Numbered from the stretch's first letter, positions 8,280 through 16,658 are shown. The stretch: DNA of 64,000 nucleotides from JABFSS01 sp964449445 (GCA_964449445.1 CAYUZT010000008.1:11165-75164), one strand, 5' to 3'. A program made the numbers and translations. The notes: generated from the sequence alone by a model not told the origin.

Positions 8280-9524
8280 ATGATCCGACAACGCGCATCG
8301 CACGTCTCCGTGCTCTCCTATGTCTTCCTGCTTGGCGCCCTGTGGCTTCTGCTCGACTGCGCGCATCACCCGGTATGGAGCGCGCACCTGGCCGCGGACG
8401 TGTATACGTTTTTCGCAAGGGCAAACCATTTTTTGACGAACATGAGCTGGGCGGGAATGGACTACAACGAATATCAGCCAGGGGCATTGTGGTTTTTTGT
8501 ACTCATCGGATGGTTGACATCGACGCTCGGAAATTATGACGCGTTTTTAACGGCGACGCAGATGATAAATTTGCTTTTCATCGCCCTGCACTTTTTTCTG
8601 TTCCAGAAACACGGCCACAAGCATGCGGCATGGCTCTTCCTCGCTCTTGCGGTCACTACGGGACCGATCCTCCTGTTCCGTTTCGAGCTGCTCGTGAGCC
8701 TCTTGACGCTCTGGGCATGGCTGGATTTCCAAAAGGAAGATCATGCGAGATCGGGCCTGCTCCTGGGTCTTGCAACCAGCATCAAGCTGTATCCCATTGT
8801 CCTGCTTCCACTGCTCTTCGGCGCTCTGCTCTATCGCCGCAAATGGACGGAGGCCGTGCGAACGGGAATGTTCTTCGCTATTGGTACTCTCACTCCCGTC
8901 ATGTTCGCGCTGGTCTTTGGCGCATCACTCCAGGAAATTCTCGAAGGCATTCGCGTGCATTCGCTGAAACCCATAGGTCTTGAGAGTTTTTGGGGGAACA
9001 CGATTACGATAGTGCAGTCTCTTGTGGAAATCCCCCTGCGCGTGACGCCCGGCTACGGCGTGCACGGCATCAGTTCCGATCTGCCGATGCTCACGGATGC
9101 ATTCCTAAATAATTTCTGGATGCTCCCCACCGGACTCATCATACTTTCGTGCTTGTGGGTTGGACGGAAGCACGGTTTCACCGATCCCGGTTTTGCCTTC
9201 CTCGTCCTGCTTACGTTCCTGTATTTCTCGAAAGTCGTGAATCCCCAGTACTTGTGGTGGGCGGTGGTCTTCCTCCCGCTCATGCCCTTCTCCTGGTTTG
9301 GGAAAAAAACCCGGTGGTTCGTTGTCGCCGCGGTTCTGCTCAGCTTGCTCCTCACGCAAATCGTGTACCCGGTGTACTACACCGAATATCTTGATTGGTA
9401 CCACGGTTCTGTCGCGTCTCCGCGCATTTTCGCGATCATGGTGATTCGCAATATTCTCCTGTTCTTTGTGCTGGCGTACACGACGTACCGGCTGTTCCGA
9501 CTTCCCAAAACGAAAAAGGGATGA
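8280..9524 (+). CDS. GT87/DUF2029-like polytopic membrane glycosyltransferase
   Basis: A 414-residue multi-pass membrane protein with about ten hydrophobic segments. Typical features of the GT87/DUF2029 mannosyltransferase group are the first-loop acidic motif ADVYTFFARANHFL, DYNEYQPGALWF, a FRFELLVSLLTLWAWL segment and LGLATSIKLYPIVLLPLL, where KLYP is characteristic. Such enzymes use polyprenyl-phosphate sugars as donors. It diverges from the ALG10-like gene and completes a four-gene glycosylation island. Its stop lies 3 nt from the end of the convergent gene. The donor sugar and acceptor cannot be read from sequence. Confidence 0.75.
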   Translation: MIRQRASHVSVLSYVFLLGALWLLLDCAHHPVWSAHLAADVYTFFARANHFLTNMSWAGMDYNEYQPGALWFFVLIGWLTSTLGNYDAFLTATQMINLLFIALHFFLFQKHGHKHAAWLFLALAVTTGPILLFRFELLVSLLTLWAWLDFQKEDHARSGLLLGLATSIKLYPIVLLPLLFGALLYRRKWTEAVRTGMFFAIGTLTPVMFALVFGASLQEILEGIRVHSLKPIGLESFWGNTITIVQSLVEIPLRVTPGYGVHGISSDLPMLTDAFLNNFWMLPTGLIILSCLWVGRKHGFTDPGFAFLVLLTFLYFSKVVNPQYLWWAVVFLPLMPFSWFGKKTRWFVVAAVLLSLLLTQIVYPVYYTEYLDWYHGSVASPRIFAIMVIRNILLFFVLAYTTYRLFRLPKTKKG

Positions 9525-9527
9525 GGA

Positions 9528-9974
9528 TCAGTTGCCCGCTTCATACCCAGCCACTTCCGCCTCCTGAGCGGTCGTAAAGTACCGGCGGTTCGCAGGCGCG
9601 AGGTTCTGCCCCGAGCGTGAGTTGGCCGGGTAATATTTTTTCCCTTTTTTGGAAGCGACGAATCGCATGCCCGAAGGAAGCGAAGGTGTTGTCAGATGTT
9701 TCAGGATATTTCCTGCGGGCACGCGGAAAGCGCCGCTGCCATTGGGAATGACGACAGTCTCTCCAATCAAGACGCGGACGCCGCCGTGCGTGACTCCCGT
9801 GATGTGGCCGTCTTCTGCACCCGTGATGTGTATAACGGGCACAAGCGGCCTTATGTCTTTGCGAAGGATAGTGGGAGGAATAGGAAGAGAAGTGATACAG
9901 AGGATCCTCCCGAGCAGCACGCCGAGCAGGAGCGCCAACATGATGACGAGACTGGTGAGGGCAGTTGAGCGCAT
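9528..9974 (-). CDS. Membrane-anchored unknown protein with a cysteine-free Ada-like C-terminal motif
   Basis: A 148-residue protein with one N-terminal membrane helix (about residues 4-24), a soluble middle and a C-terminal segment of the form FVASKKGKKYYP-x-ANRRYFTTAQEAEVAGYE. That ending resembles the short 'YHxxxCxxxxxI...F.S..EA..AGY' domains that close many CPR surface proteins. Here the cysteine position is occupied by serine or asparagine, so metal binding is unlikely. I chose ATG at 9974; a TTG at 9998 is the alternative. The protein probably faces the outside. Function unknown. Confidence 0.65.
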   Translation of the reverse strand: MRSTALTSLVIMLALLLGVLLGRILCITSLPIPPTILRKDIRPLVPVIHITGAEDGHITGVTHGGVRVLIGETVVIPNGSGAFRVPAGNILKHLTTPSLPSGMRFVASKKGKKYYPANSRSGQNLAPANRRYFTTAQEAEVAGYEAGN

Positions 9975-10076
9975 GGGAAATGCCAGTCTCCCGTACAAAA
10001 AGACGAGTCGCGATACCCCTCAGGACACTTCAAAATTAAGGAAGGGGATTTTTCGCTACAGGAAGAGAAAATTCCG

Positions 10077-10096
10077 GTTCCATGACCCTGTGGAAC
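10077..10096. repeat. GTTCCA-type palindrome, copy 1
   Basis: GTTCCATGACCCTGTGGAAC, with 6-bp outer arms. Near-identical elements lie at 15754 and 52148. This copy sits just past the 3' end of the minus-strand gene at 10103. Confidence 0.7.
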
Positions 10097-10102
10097 ACCC
10101 TG

Positions 10103-10582
10103 TTATTTCTTCGACGAAGCTGCTGCCGAAGCGGGCTTTGAAGCCGTGCCCCCCTGCGCAGATGCTGGCGGCGGCGCCTGGATCTGCACCGGAACGACAT
10201 CGATGATCTTATCCGTGAGCGGATCGTAGAGGATGGCACGGTCATTGGTGACAATCAGGTGATCGCCGTTCTTCGCTTTGTTGTAGAACGCATTGCGCGA
10301 CCGCAGCTGATTCACGTCCACGATAGTCGCAACGGTGGGATCGATGCCTTCGGGTATCACGAAAATCCGCCGGACCTTCTGGATCACCTGGTTGGCCACC
10401 TCGCGATTCTGTTCCTGATTCCCCTGCTGCTTCTCCACCTGCATCGAAAGATCCATGAGTTTCTTCTCCGCATCGCGACGGCGCATGTCGAGAACGACGA
10501 CGAGGACGATGAGACCCAGAACGATGAGGAAGCTGAGAAACTTGCTTGCACCTCCTCCTTTGGACACTGCGGAATTTTCCAT
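10103..10582 (-). CDS. Single-pass membrane protein, coiled-coil stalk, unknown function
   Basis: A 159-residue protein. The N-terminal 30 residues contain one membrane helix (KFLSFLIVLGLIVLVVVLD). A charged, probably coiled-coil stretch (about 30-70, rich in Glu, Gln and Lys) follows, then a compact domain (about 70-130) with IFVIPEGIDPTVATIVD and HLIVTNDRAILYDP, and an Ala/Pro/Ser-rich tail. The arrangement suggests an extracytoplasmic domain on a stalk. It diverges from purC with an 81-nt spacer. The ATG at 10582 was chosen because the longer frame overlaps the purC promoter. I do not recognise a family. Confidence 0.65.
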   Translation of the reverse strand: MENSAVSKGGGASKFLSFLIVLGLIVLVVVLDMRRRDAEKKLMDLSMQVEKQQGNQEQNREVANQVIQKVRRIFVIPEGIDPTVATIVDVNQLRSRNAFYNKAKNGDHLIVTNDRAILYDPLTDKIIDVVPVQIQAPPPASAQGGTASKPASAAASSKK

Positions 10583-10627
10583 GAAAAATGGGGAAAGATC
10601 GTGGGTTATGGTACGGCGGAAGGTACC

Positions 10628-10657
10628 TTGTACGCAAGCAGGGGAAATCTCTATGAT
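10628..10657 (+). promoter_or_regulatory. purC promoter, leaderless
   Basis: -35 TTGTAC (10628-10633), 18-nt spacer, -10 TATGAT (10652-10657), then 6 nt to the ATG at 10664. Confidence 0.65.
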
Positions 10658-10663
10658 CACACC

Positions 10664-11635
10664 ATGATCACTCATGATCGTCTTCGACCCTTTCTCGCAA
10701 CAACACTCGATGCGACGGATTTCAAAAACCTGGGAAAGAAGTACATGGGAAAAGTGCGCGATGTCTACACCAAAGACGAACGCGTGATACTAATCTCCAC
10801 AGATCGCCAGTCGGCATTCGATTACCAGTGGTGCACCATTCCGCTCAAGGGACAGGTCTTGAACCAGCTGAGCAACTGGTGGTTTGAGCAGGTGAAAGAC
10901 GTGATGCCGACGCACGTCGTTGCCATGCCGGATCCGAACGTGACGGTGGCAAAGAAGCTCAAGATGCTCAAAGTGGAAGTGGTCGTGCGCGCCTACCTGA
11001 CCGGTTCCACGTCTACTTCCATCTGGGTGAATTACGAAAAAGGCGAGAGGAACTTCTGCGGCAATCCCCTGCCCGATGGCATGAAGAAGAACCAGAAACT
11101 GCGTGCGGTGATCTTCACGCCGTCGACAAAACCGGAGACCGGGCATGACGAGTCGATGAGTCCTGAGCAATTGATTGCCCTCAAACTCACGACGCCCGAG
11201 GAAATCGAACGCGTGAAGACCGTCGCATTCGCGCTGTTCAAACGGGGACAGGAAGTCGCCGCAAAGCGGGGGCTGATTCTCGTCGATACCAAGTACGAGA
11301 TGGGCTACGACGCGGAAGGAGTGTTACGTGTGGGCGACGAGGTGCACACGCCGGATTCCTCACGCTACTGGATCGCTTCGTCCTACGAAGAGCGCTTCGC
11401 GAAGGGGCAGGAACCGGAGTCCCTGGACAAAGAATTCTTCCGTCTGTGGCTCAAAAATGAGGGATTCGTCGATGATGGACGGCCCAAGCCTTCCGTGACC
11501 GATGACGTGCGCGTGATGCTCGCACAACGCTATATCGACCTCTACGAACGCATGACGGGCGAAGAATTCCACATTCCCGAGAATGCCGACGTCATCGGCA
11601 GGATCGGGAGGAACCTCAAACAGTACATGAACTAG
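10664..11635 (+). CDS. purC: Phosphoribosylaminoimidazole-succinocarboxamide (SAICAR) synthase
   Basis: A 323-residue ATP-dependent ligase joining CAIR and aspartate to make SAICAR, the substrate of PurB. Family features are GKVRDVYTKDERVILISTDRQSAFD near residues 28-52, LNQLSNWWFEQ, VVVRAYLTGSTSTSIW and the late motif LILVDTKYEMGYD. The length matches the longer SAICAR synthase form (about 300 residues) rather than the short E. coli form (about 237). The promoter box 6 nt upstream fixes the start at 10664; the upstream in-frame extension would cross the divergent gene. It stands alone, far from other purine genes apart from purB. Confidence 0.95.
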   Translation: MITHDRLRPFLATTLDATDFKNLGKKYMGKVRDVYTKDERVILISTDRQSAFDYQWCTIPLKGQVLNQLSNWWFEQVKDVMPTHVVAMPDPNVTVAKKLKMLKVEVVVRAYLTGSTSTSIWVNYEKGERNFCGNPLPDGMKKNQKLRAVIFTPSTKPETGHDESMSPEQLIALKLTTPEEIERVKTVAFALFKRGQEVAAKRGLILVDTKYEMGYDAEGVLRVGDEVHTPDSSRYWIASSYEERFAKGQEPESLDKEFFRLWLKNEGFVDDGRPKPSVTDDVRVMLAQRYIDLYERMTGEEFHIPENADVIGRIGRNLKQYMN

Positions 11636-11668
11636 AAACTCTGAAAAATTCATTCTGTAATTTTGGGA

Positions 11669-11726
11669 GCGGGCTCCTGAGCTTGCCGAAGGGCTGCCCG
11701 CGGATAGGCAGGCAAGAATGCCTGCC
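11669..11726. repeat. Intergenic repeat: SGQAG-type oligomer plus 8-bp hairpin
   Basis: CTGAGCTTGCCGAAGGG is the same oligomer family that is inserted in rplF and lysS. It is followed by the perfect hairpin GGCAGGCA-agaa-TGCCTGCC (11707-11726). It lies between convergent purC and the DUF192 gene and could act as a two-way terminator, although no U-tract is present. Confidence 0.6.
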
Positions 11727-11738
11727 CCCGTTTACAGC

Positions 11739-12242
11739 TCAATGAATACGCAGCGTCCATCCCGCACCGACACCGTTGCGTTCTACGAATCCTTCTTCCA
11801 CTTCCAATGCGTACAGCGCTGGACCGGAAGACTGATACGACGGACAGGGCTCTTCGGTACACGGCACCATCGACGTTGCAGAAACAAACTTGCCATCGGC
11901 ATCGAAGAACAGGATATCGAGCGGCATCAACGTATCCTGCATCCAAAAGGAGAGGACTTCGGATTGGTCAAACGTGAAGAGCATGCCGGTATCGGTTTCC
12001 AGATGATCGCGTCCCATGAGTCCTGTTGCCCACGCATCAGGATTATCCGCCGATTCCACGGTCAGCTGGAGAATCTGCTGACCATCAGCACTGATCAATT
12101 GCACAGGGAAGCGATCCAGTTCCATTGCGGCAGGAACCGATGCGGCTTCGGATGACGCTGCGGGAGGAGGAGTCGCGGGCGGCGTTGATGTCATGGAGCA
12201 CGCAGTGAGCAGAGCGACGAGCAAAAGCGAAAGGCGGGACAT
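11739..12242 (-). CDS. DUF192-family lipoprotein
   Basis: A 167-residue protein with a lipoprotein signal: a short hydrophobic N-terminus ending in the lipobox LLTAC (cysteine near residue 15), then a Thr/Pro/Ala linker to about residue 38. The rest is a DUF192 domain with ATGLMGRDHL, GMLFTFDQSEVLSFWMQDTLMPLDILFFDADGK and the closing ALEVEEGFVERNGV. DUF192 proteins are small beta-rich secreted proteins of unknown biochemical role. It starts 18 nt after the rpe stop, probably in the same transcript. The leader before the ATG is pyrimidine-rich with no Shine-Dalgarno sequence. Confidence 0.9.
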   Translation of the reverse strand: MSRLSLLLVALLTACSMTSTPPATPPPAASSEAASVPAAMELDRFPVQLISADGQQILQLTVESADNPDAWATGLMGRDHLETDTGMLFTFDQSEVLSFWMQDTLMPLDILFFDADGKFVSATSMVPCTEEPCPSYQSSGPALYALEVEEGFVERNGVGAGWTLRIH

Positions 12243-12260
12243 AGGAGAAGGGAGAAAAGA

Positions 12261-12896
12261 TTACGTGGAACGAAGAGCGGCAATCGCGGACTTCCGATCT
12301 TGTACACCGAAGATCGCGCTCGCGGCAACAAGATTGTTGGCTCCTGCTGCAATGCACTGCTTTGCTGTCTTCACATCGATGCCTCCGTCCATCTGAATCA
12401 TCAGATGAGGATTCGATCGCCTGAGCACCGTGACCTTCTCCAACACTTCCGGGATAAATTTCTGTCCACTGAAGCCGGGATGCACCGACATCACGAGGAC
12501 GAGATCAATATTCTCGAGCACATCCTGAATAGCGCTCACGGGCGTGCCAGGGTTGAGCGCAATACCGGCCGTCGCTCCCCCTTCGCGAATGTGATTGATA
12601 CTGTCGCGCCGGTCAGCCGTCTTCTCCACCGCTTCGCAGTGGAATGTGATGTGCTTGGCGCCAATCTTGAGGAATTCCGTCAGGCGATCGTGGGGATTTT
12701 TCACCATCAGGTGAATATCGAGCGGCAGCTTGGTTTTCACCCACTTCATCACCGGCGCGCCAAACGTGAGGTTCGGCACAAAATGCCCATCCATCACATC
12801 CACCTGCAGCCAGTCGGCATAGGGTTCCACGCTGTCGACTTCTTCTTGCAGCCGTGCAAGATTGCAGGCAAGGATGGAGGGAGTAATGAGAACCAT
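12261..12896 (-). CDS. rpe: Ribulose-phosphate 3-epimerase
   Basis: A 211-residue TIM-barrel enzyme that interconverts ribulose 5-phosphate and xylulose 5-phosphate in the pentose phosphate pathway. Motifs are ITPSILACNLARL (3-15), the metal-binding region WLQVDVMDGHFVPNLTFG and LDIHLMVKNP, then VLVMSVHPGFSGQKFIP and MIQMDGGIDVKTA. Length is normal. The neighbouring rpiB and tpiA genes give three small sugar-phosphate enzymes within 2.4 kb. The -10 box TACTAT lies 6 nt before the ATG. Confidence 0.95.
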   Translation of the reverse strand: MVLITPSILACNLARLQEEVDSVEPYADWLQVDVMDGHFVPNLTFGAPVMKWVKTKLPLDIHLMVKNPHDRLTEFLKIGAKHITFHCEAVEKTADRRDSINHIREGGATAGIALNPGTPVSAIQDVLENIDLVLVMSVHPGFSGQKFIPEVLEKVTVLRRSNPHLMIQMDGGIDVKTAKQCIAAGANNLVAASAIFGVQDRKSAIAALRST

Positions 12897-12902
12897 AAAC
12901 CT

Positions 12903-12908
12903 ATAGTA
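12903..12908 (-). promoter_or_regulatory. -10 box of rpe, probably leaderless
   Basis: TACTAT on the minus strand, 6 nt before the ATG at 12896. Confidence 0.5.
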
Positions 12909-12961
12909 GCACCACTTTTTATGGATTTGTTGCGGACAGTAAAATGTGGCGTATTCTTCAC

Positions 12962-13375
12962 ATGATGACGCCGGTTCTTATTCCAGAGGGAATCACACAA
13001 CTCTCCACTGATGACTTTCGAGTGCTTTTTCCCAAGGCAGAAGACAAATGGAAGGCCGGCCTCTCGAAAAGAGCGGAGACGGGCAACACTGCCGACTTCT
13101 CATTAGAAATTCCATCGAATTGCGTACTCGCAACAGAAACTATCATTGGTCAGTTACTGAGAGATCTTTGTAAAGGGAAGACTGTCCCCAAACTAAAGAT
13201 TAAACCGATACACCCTGTTCAAAAACCTCAGATATCTGCAGGAGTTCCTGTAGGGCTGGTTCCGGTTGTCGACAAACAAATTTTTCCAAGCCAGCGATCA
13301 GCAAGCACTGTTGCTACCATTCCTATTGTTAGCGCTATTGATGAAACAAGGGAACATCCTACGAAATCACAGTAG
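12962..13375 (+). CDS. Unknown protein
   Basis: A 137-residue frame beginning with tandem ATG codons at 12962 and 12965; an upstream ATG at 12944 is also possible. A TATTCT sequence lies just before the start. The first half is mixed alpha/beta in composition (LSTDDFRVLFPKAEDKWKAGL, CVLATETIIGQLLRDL). The second half is Pro/Val/Ile-rich and probably extended. No signal peptide, membrane helix or recognisable family motif is visible. It diverges from rpe and converges with rpiB. Confidence 0.55.
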   Translation: MMTPVLIPEGITQLSTDDFRVLFPKAEDKWKAGLSKRAETGNTADFSLEIPSNCVLATETIIGQLLRDLCKGKTVPKLKIKPIHPVQKPQISAGVPVGLVPVVDKQIFPSQRSASTVATIPIVSAIDETREHPTKSQ

Positions 13376-13387
13376 TGACGAATGGAT

Positions 13388-13840
13388 TCAGGCCGGTTCC
13401 AAATCATTGATCCTCGCCGTGTGTCTCCCCCCTTCAAAATCAGTTGCGAGGAACGCATCGACCATCTTCTTCGCGAACTCCGGCTCGAGAATGCGCCCGC
13501 CCAGACTGAGCACATTCGCGTCGTTATGTTGACGTGAGAGCTTTGCATCTTCGACGCTGCAGCAGCGAGCCGCGCGAATGCCGCGGACTTTGTTGGCGGC
13601 AATAGATTCGCCAATGCCACTGCCACCGAGCACAATCCCCGGGCACTTCTGTTCAACGACGACTGCGCAAGCGCGACGGATGATTGCCGGGTAATCGACC
13701 GGCTCTTCGGAGAATGTGCCCTCATCAATTACATCGATCCCCTGATCAATCAGGTGCTGCTTGATGATCTCTTTCAGCTTGTAACCGGCATGGTCGGTGC
13801 CGAGGACGACGCGGGCGATCTTTTTCATAGGCATGCTCAT
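13388..13840 (-). CDS. rpiB: Ribose-5-phosphate isomerase B
   Basis: A 150-residue RpiB/LacAB-family enzyme that interconverts ribose 5-phosphate and ribulose 5-phosphate. It has LGTDHAGYKLKE near the N-terminus and the active-site loop LGGSGIGESIAANKV (about 72-86). E. coli RpiB has a catalytic Cys in this loop (CGTG-type). This protein has GGSG followed by Glu, which matches the mycobacterial-type site where Glu acts as base. Later come SRQHNDANVLSLGGR and the C-terminal helix. Three in-frame ATGs lie at 13840, 13834 and 13828; a TAGAGT box close upstream makes the second or third plausible. Confidence 0.93.
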   Translation of the reverse strand: MSMPMKKIARVVLGTDHAGYKLKEIIKQHLIDQGIDVIDEGTFSEEPVDYPAIIRRACAVVVEQKCPGIVLGGSGIGESIAANKVRGIRAARCCSVEDAKLSRQHNDANVLSLGGRILEPEFAKKMVDAFLATDFEGGRHTARINDLEPA

Positions 13841-13857
13841 GCTACTCTACTGTGCGT

Positions 13858-14568
13858 ATGGACCGGAAGTTCCTCATTGTCGCCAACTGGAAGATGAACG
13901 CTGCACCGGCGGGCTTTGATGCCAAAGATTCCCCCTATCGCACGGAGAGCGCAGTAGATGTCGTCGTGTTGCCAACGTTTATTGATCTTCACCGCTGTGT
14001 CGAAGCCAAGTTGATCGTGGGGAGCCAATGCGGCCGACCGGAGCCATCTGGAGCATTCACCGGAGATGTGAGCATCGCTACTCTCAAGACTATCGGCTGC
14101 CGCTATGTTCTGTGCGGCCATTCGGAACGTCGACGGTATCACGGAGAAACGGACAGCTTTGTCGCCGAGCAAGCAATCGCGACACTTGAAGCGGGCCTGC
14201 ACCCGATTGTCTGCATTGGGGAAACGGAAGGCGAACGGAAAGCCGGAGAAGAGAAAGATGTTGTGAAACGTCAAATGAAAGGTCTTCCGACAGGTATCAC
14301 CATTGCCTATGAACCTGTGTGGGCGATTGGCACCGGCAAGACTGCAACGCCGAAAGACGCGCAGGAGATGCATGCGTTCATCCGCTCCTTGCTTCCCAAA
14401 GATCAGCGCGAGACGATACGCATTCTGTATGGGGGATCGATGAATGCGGCAAATGCGGAGGAGCTCCTGAAGCAATCGGATATTGATGGTGGATTGATTG
14501 GAGGGGCTTCATTGAAACCTGAAGAGTTTCGAAAAATTGTGCAGGTTGCAGAAGCGTTGTCTGCTTAG
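13858..14568 (+). CDS. tpiA: Triosephosphate isomerase
   Basis: A 236-residue TIM-barrel enzyme interconverting dihydroxyacetone phosphate and glyceraldehyde 3-phosphate. Catalytic residues are visible: Lys12 in NWKMN, His88 in CGHSERR and Glu152 in YEPVWAIGTGK. The phosphate-binding motifs LYGGSMN and GLIGGASL close the barrel. It is slightly shorter than typical bacterial TIMs (about 250), with a short stretch after the NWKMN loop. I chose ATG 13858 over GTG 13852. Its stop overlaps the convergent dprA stop by 4 nt. Confidence 0.96.
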   Translation: MDRKFLIVANWKMNAAPAGFDAKDSPYRTESAVDVVVLPTFIDLHRCVEAKLIVGSQCGRPEPSGAFTGDVSIATLKTIGCRYVLCGHSERRRYHGETDSFVAEQAIATLEAGLHPIVCIGETEGERKAGEEKDVVKRQMKGLPTGITIAYEPVWAIGTGKTATPKDAQEMHAFIRSLLPKDQRETIRILYGGSMNAANAEELLKQSDIDGGLIGGASLKPEEFRKIVQVAEALSA

Positions 14569-15656
14569 TTTCGAATCCACTGCCCTCCACCAAGATTCTT
14601 CACCGCTCCATTCAGTTCAAGAATAGTGAGCGTCGCATTCAGTATTCCCATTGGCACCCCGCTCTTTTCGACAAGAGCATCGACCATCTGCGGCATGGTA
14701 CTCAAGATACTCAGTACTTTTTCTTCTTCTGCGTTCTTTGGAGCGTACTGAATCCTCTCCGTATCTTCTTCGGGAACAATCACCCCTAGTTCCTGTAACA
14801 CATCCCGCGGAGATGCCGAAAGCCGTGCCTGATTTTTTCGGATGAGCGTGTGGCATCCGGCGAAGTTCGCATCGAAGATCTGCCCCGGCACCGCAAACAC
14901 CTCGCGGCCGTAGTCGAACGCGAGTTTCGCGGTAATGAGTGCGCCACTACTTTCGGGAGCTTCTAGCACCACGGTCGCAAGACTCAATCCTGCGATGATG
15001 CGGTTGCGCAGGGGGAACGTGAAGATGTCGGGAGCCGTCCGGAGAGGAAATTCGGAAAGAATCAGCCCTCCTGCAGCAACAATGCGATCCGCTAATTCTT
15101 TCGCGTGTGGTGACAGTGTCAGAATCCCCTGCCCGAGGACGGCAACAGTCTTCCCTTTTTCCTCCATCGTCTCCTGTGCGACTAGTGCATCGATGCCGCG
15201 CGCAAGACCGCTGACAGTCACAATTTGCGCTTGTGTTAGGGCTCGCGTGAATTCCTGTGCCACGCGCTTTCCATAGCCGGTCATCTTGCGTGTTCCCACG
15301 AGCGCAATGCACGGCTGTTTGAGAATGGAAATATCGCCCCGGGCATACAGGAACACCGGAGCATCGCTGATGTCTGCAAGTCGCTCGGGATACTGCGGAT
15401 CCGACAGGCTGATAATCTCTGCCGATGCGGAAGCAAGCAGCTGTTCTTCTGCTTCGAGGTCGCACTTCTGCATGCGCTCAAGAACAGTGCTGATTTTCTG
15501 CTCCCGGCAGCCAAGGCCCCGAAGAAGTTGCCCATCGGCGTGTTTGACTGCTTCTTCCAGGTTCCCGAATACCTTGAGCAACGCCTGATGGCGTTCGGGG
15601 TTCAGAACCTGGAGACAAGACCAGAAGAGGGCGGCGCGACGGGTGGAATCAGACAT
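14565..15656 (-). CDS. dprA: DNA processing protein DprA/Smf
   Basis: A 363-residue protein. DprA loads RecA onto incoming single-stranded DNA during natural transformation. An N-terminal helical/SAM-like region (1-85) precedes the Rossmann-type core with GTRKMTGYGKRVAQEF, VSGLARGIDALVAQET, LGQGILTLSPHAKELA, SEFPLRTAPDIFTFPLRNRIIAGLS and ALITAKLAFDYGREVFAVPG. A C-terminal winged-helix domain (about 295-363) ends in NLGGGQWIRN, as in typical DprA. It suggests competence, which is common in CPR genomes. The TAGCGT box 6 nt upstream supports this ATG. Confidence 0.95.
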   Translation of the reverse strand: MSDSTRRAALFWSCLQVLNPERHQALLKVFGNLEEAVKHADGQLLRGLGCREQKISTVLERMQKCDLEAEEQLLASASAEIISLSDPQYPERLADISDAPVFLYARGDISILKQPCIALVGTRKMTGYGKRVAQEFTRALTQAQIVTVSGLARGIDALVAQETMEEKGKTVAVLGQGILTLSPHAKELADRIVAAGGLILSEFPLRTAPDIFTFPLRNRIIAGLSLATVVLEAPESSGALITAKLAFDYGREVFAVPGQIFDANFAGCHTLIRKNQARLSASPRDVLQELGVIVPEEDTERIQYAPKNAEEEKVLSILSTMPQMVDALVEKSGVPMGILNATLTILELNGAVKNLGGGQWIRN

Positions 15657-15662
15657 AGATAC

Positions 15663-15668
15663 ACGCTA
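15663..15668 (-). promoter_or_regulatory. -10 box of dprA, probably leaderless
   Basis: TAGCGT on the minus strand, 6 nt before the dprA ATG at 15656. Confidence 0.4.
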
Positions 15669-15753
15669 CTCATCGCGGGATGAAGATGAAGGGGGTACCC
15701 GAAAGATTTTTTGTCCATGGTCGTTTTTTGCTCTTCAGCAAGCTCCGTATGAC

Positions 15754-15773
15754 GTTCCACGACCCTGTGGAAC
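15754..15773. repeat. GTTCCA-type palindrome, copy 2
   Basis: GTTCCACGACCCTGTGGAAC, with perfect 7-bp arms. It lies in the dprA/methyltransferase divergent spacer. It differs from the copy at 10077 at one arm base. Confidence 0.7.
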
Positions 15774-15816
15774 AACAACACTTTCGATATGTGTTATTAT
15801 TCTCCTCTTTGCTTTT

Positions 15817-16650
15817 ATGGGAATCGAGAACGACCCACCTCTGCGGCCACAGACAGACATTTCAATGCCGGATGTCACTGCTGGGAGAAGTGCAGCGCAA
15901 GAAATACTAAGTGCTGAGCCTCTCACACTGTCGAAACATTGGATGAAGCTCTCAGAAATGATGTATGGTGAACAATTCATTGATGAACTTGCTCAGCTTC
16001 TCCGTGAGCATACTGCGCAACATGTTCTTGAATGCGCCTGCGGCGGCGGCCACATTCTTGAAGGCCTGGGGCAACGCGGATTCACCGGCATCGGCATTGA
16101 TGCGGATCCCGAAATGATTGAGGCAGCCTACATGCGAACGGTGCCAGGAATAGAGTTTCGCCATTTGGATTGGTCACGCGTAGAGGAGGTTCCGGGTCAA
16201 TTTGATCTGGTGATGTGTCGTGGGAACAGTATCGGATATGCTGGAATGTGGAATAAGGATGAGCCAGATTTTGACCGAGAACGAAGTGAGGAGATGTTGG
16301 AGAGAAGTATTGATGTTTTTTTCGCAAAGACGAAGCCGGGTGGTTTGCTGTACATCGATACAACAGGCGATGATGAAATTGTCAAAATGGCCAATGATGA
16401 TGATCGGATAATACTACCTGGAACTGACTTCCACCTTGATGGAAAACTTGAATATGATCATCCTCGGAGAATGCGCAAAACCTCGGGTACGGCGAAATGG
16501 GGCAACCAGGTTTTCCAGGGTGGATCTGTGGGTTTACTCGTGACCCCTGCGGAATTGGAGGAGCTTCTACGGAAACGCAATCCTCAACAAGTCTTCCGTC
16601 CTGCATTGCCACACGAACAACACTACACGGCTGTCTGTGCGATAAAGTGA
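15817..16650 (+). CDS. Class I SAM-dependent methyltransferase
   Basis: A 277-residue protein. The SAM-binding core is clear: VLECACGGGHILEGLGQRGFTGIGIDADPEMI (motif I and the acidic end of beta 2), then FDLVMCRGNSIGYAG (motif post-I/II region) and FAKTKPGGLLYIDTT. The layout resembles the glycine/sarcosine N-methyltransferase group, where CGxG-type motif I and a 'CxxNSxxxL' loop occur, but the substrate cannot be assigned. I chose the ATG at 15817; the frame stays open back to 15643 through the palindrome, which I regard as non-coding. Confidence 0.8.
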   Translation: MGIENDPPLRPQTDISMPDVTAGRSAAQEILSAEPLTLSKHWMKLSEMMYGEQFIDELAQLLREHTAQHVLECACGGGHILEGLGQRGFTGIGIDADPEMIEAAYMRTVPGIEFRHLDWSRVEEVPGQFDLVMCRGNSIGYAGMWNKDEPDFDRERSEEMLERSIDVFFAKTKPGGLLYIDTTGDDEIVKMANDDDRIILPGTDFHLDGKLEYDHPRRMRKTSGTAKWGNQVFQGGSVGLLVTPAELEELLRKRNPQQVFRPALPHEQHYTAVCAIK

Positions 16651-16658
16651 ATACATTC

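Noticed and set aside
15643..15816. Upstream extension of the methyltransferase gene
   Set aside because: It crosses the GTTCCA palindrome and has no conserved sequence; the domain begins well after 15817.
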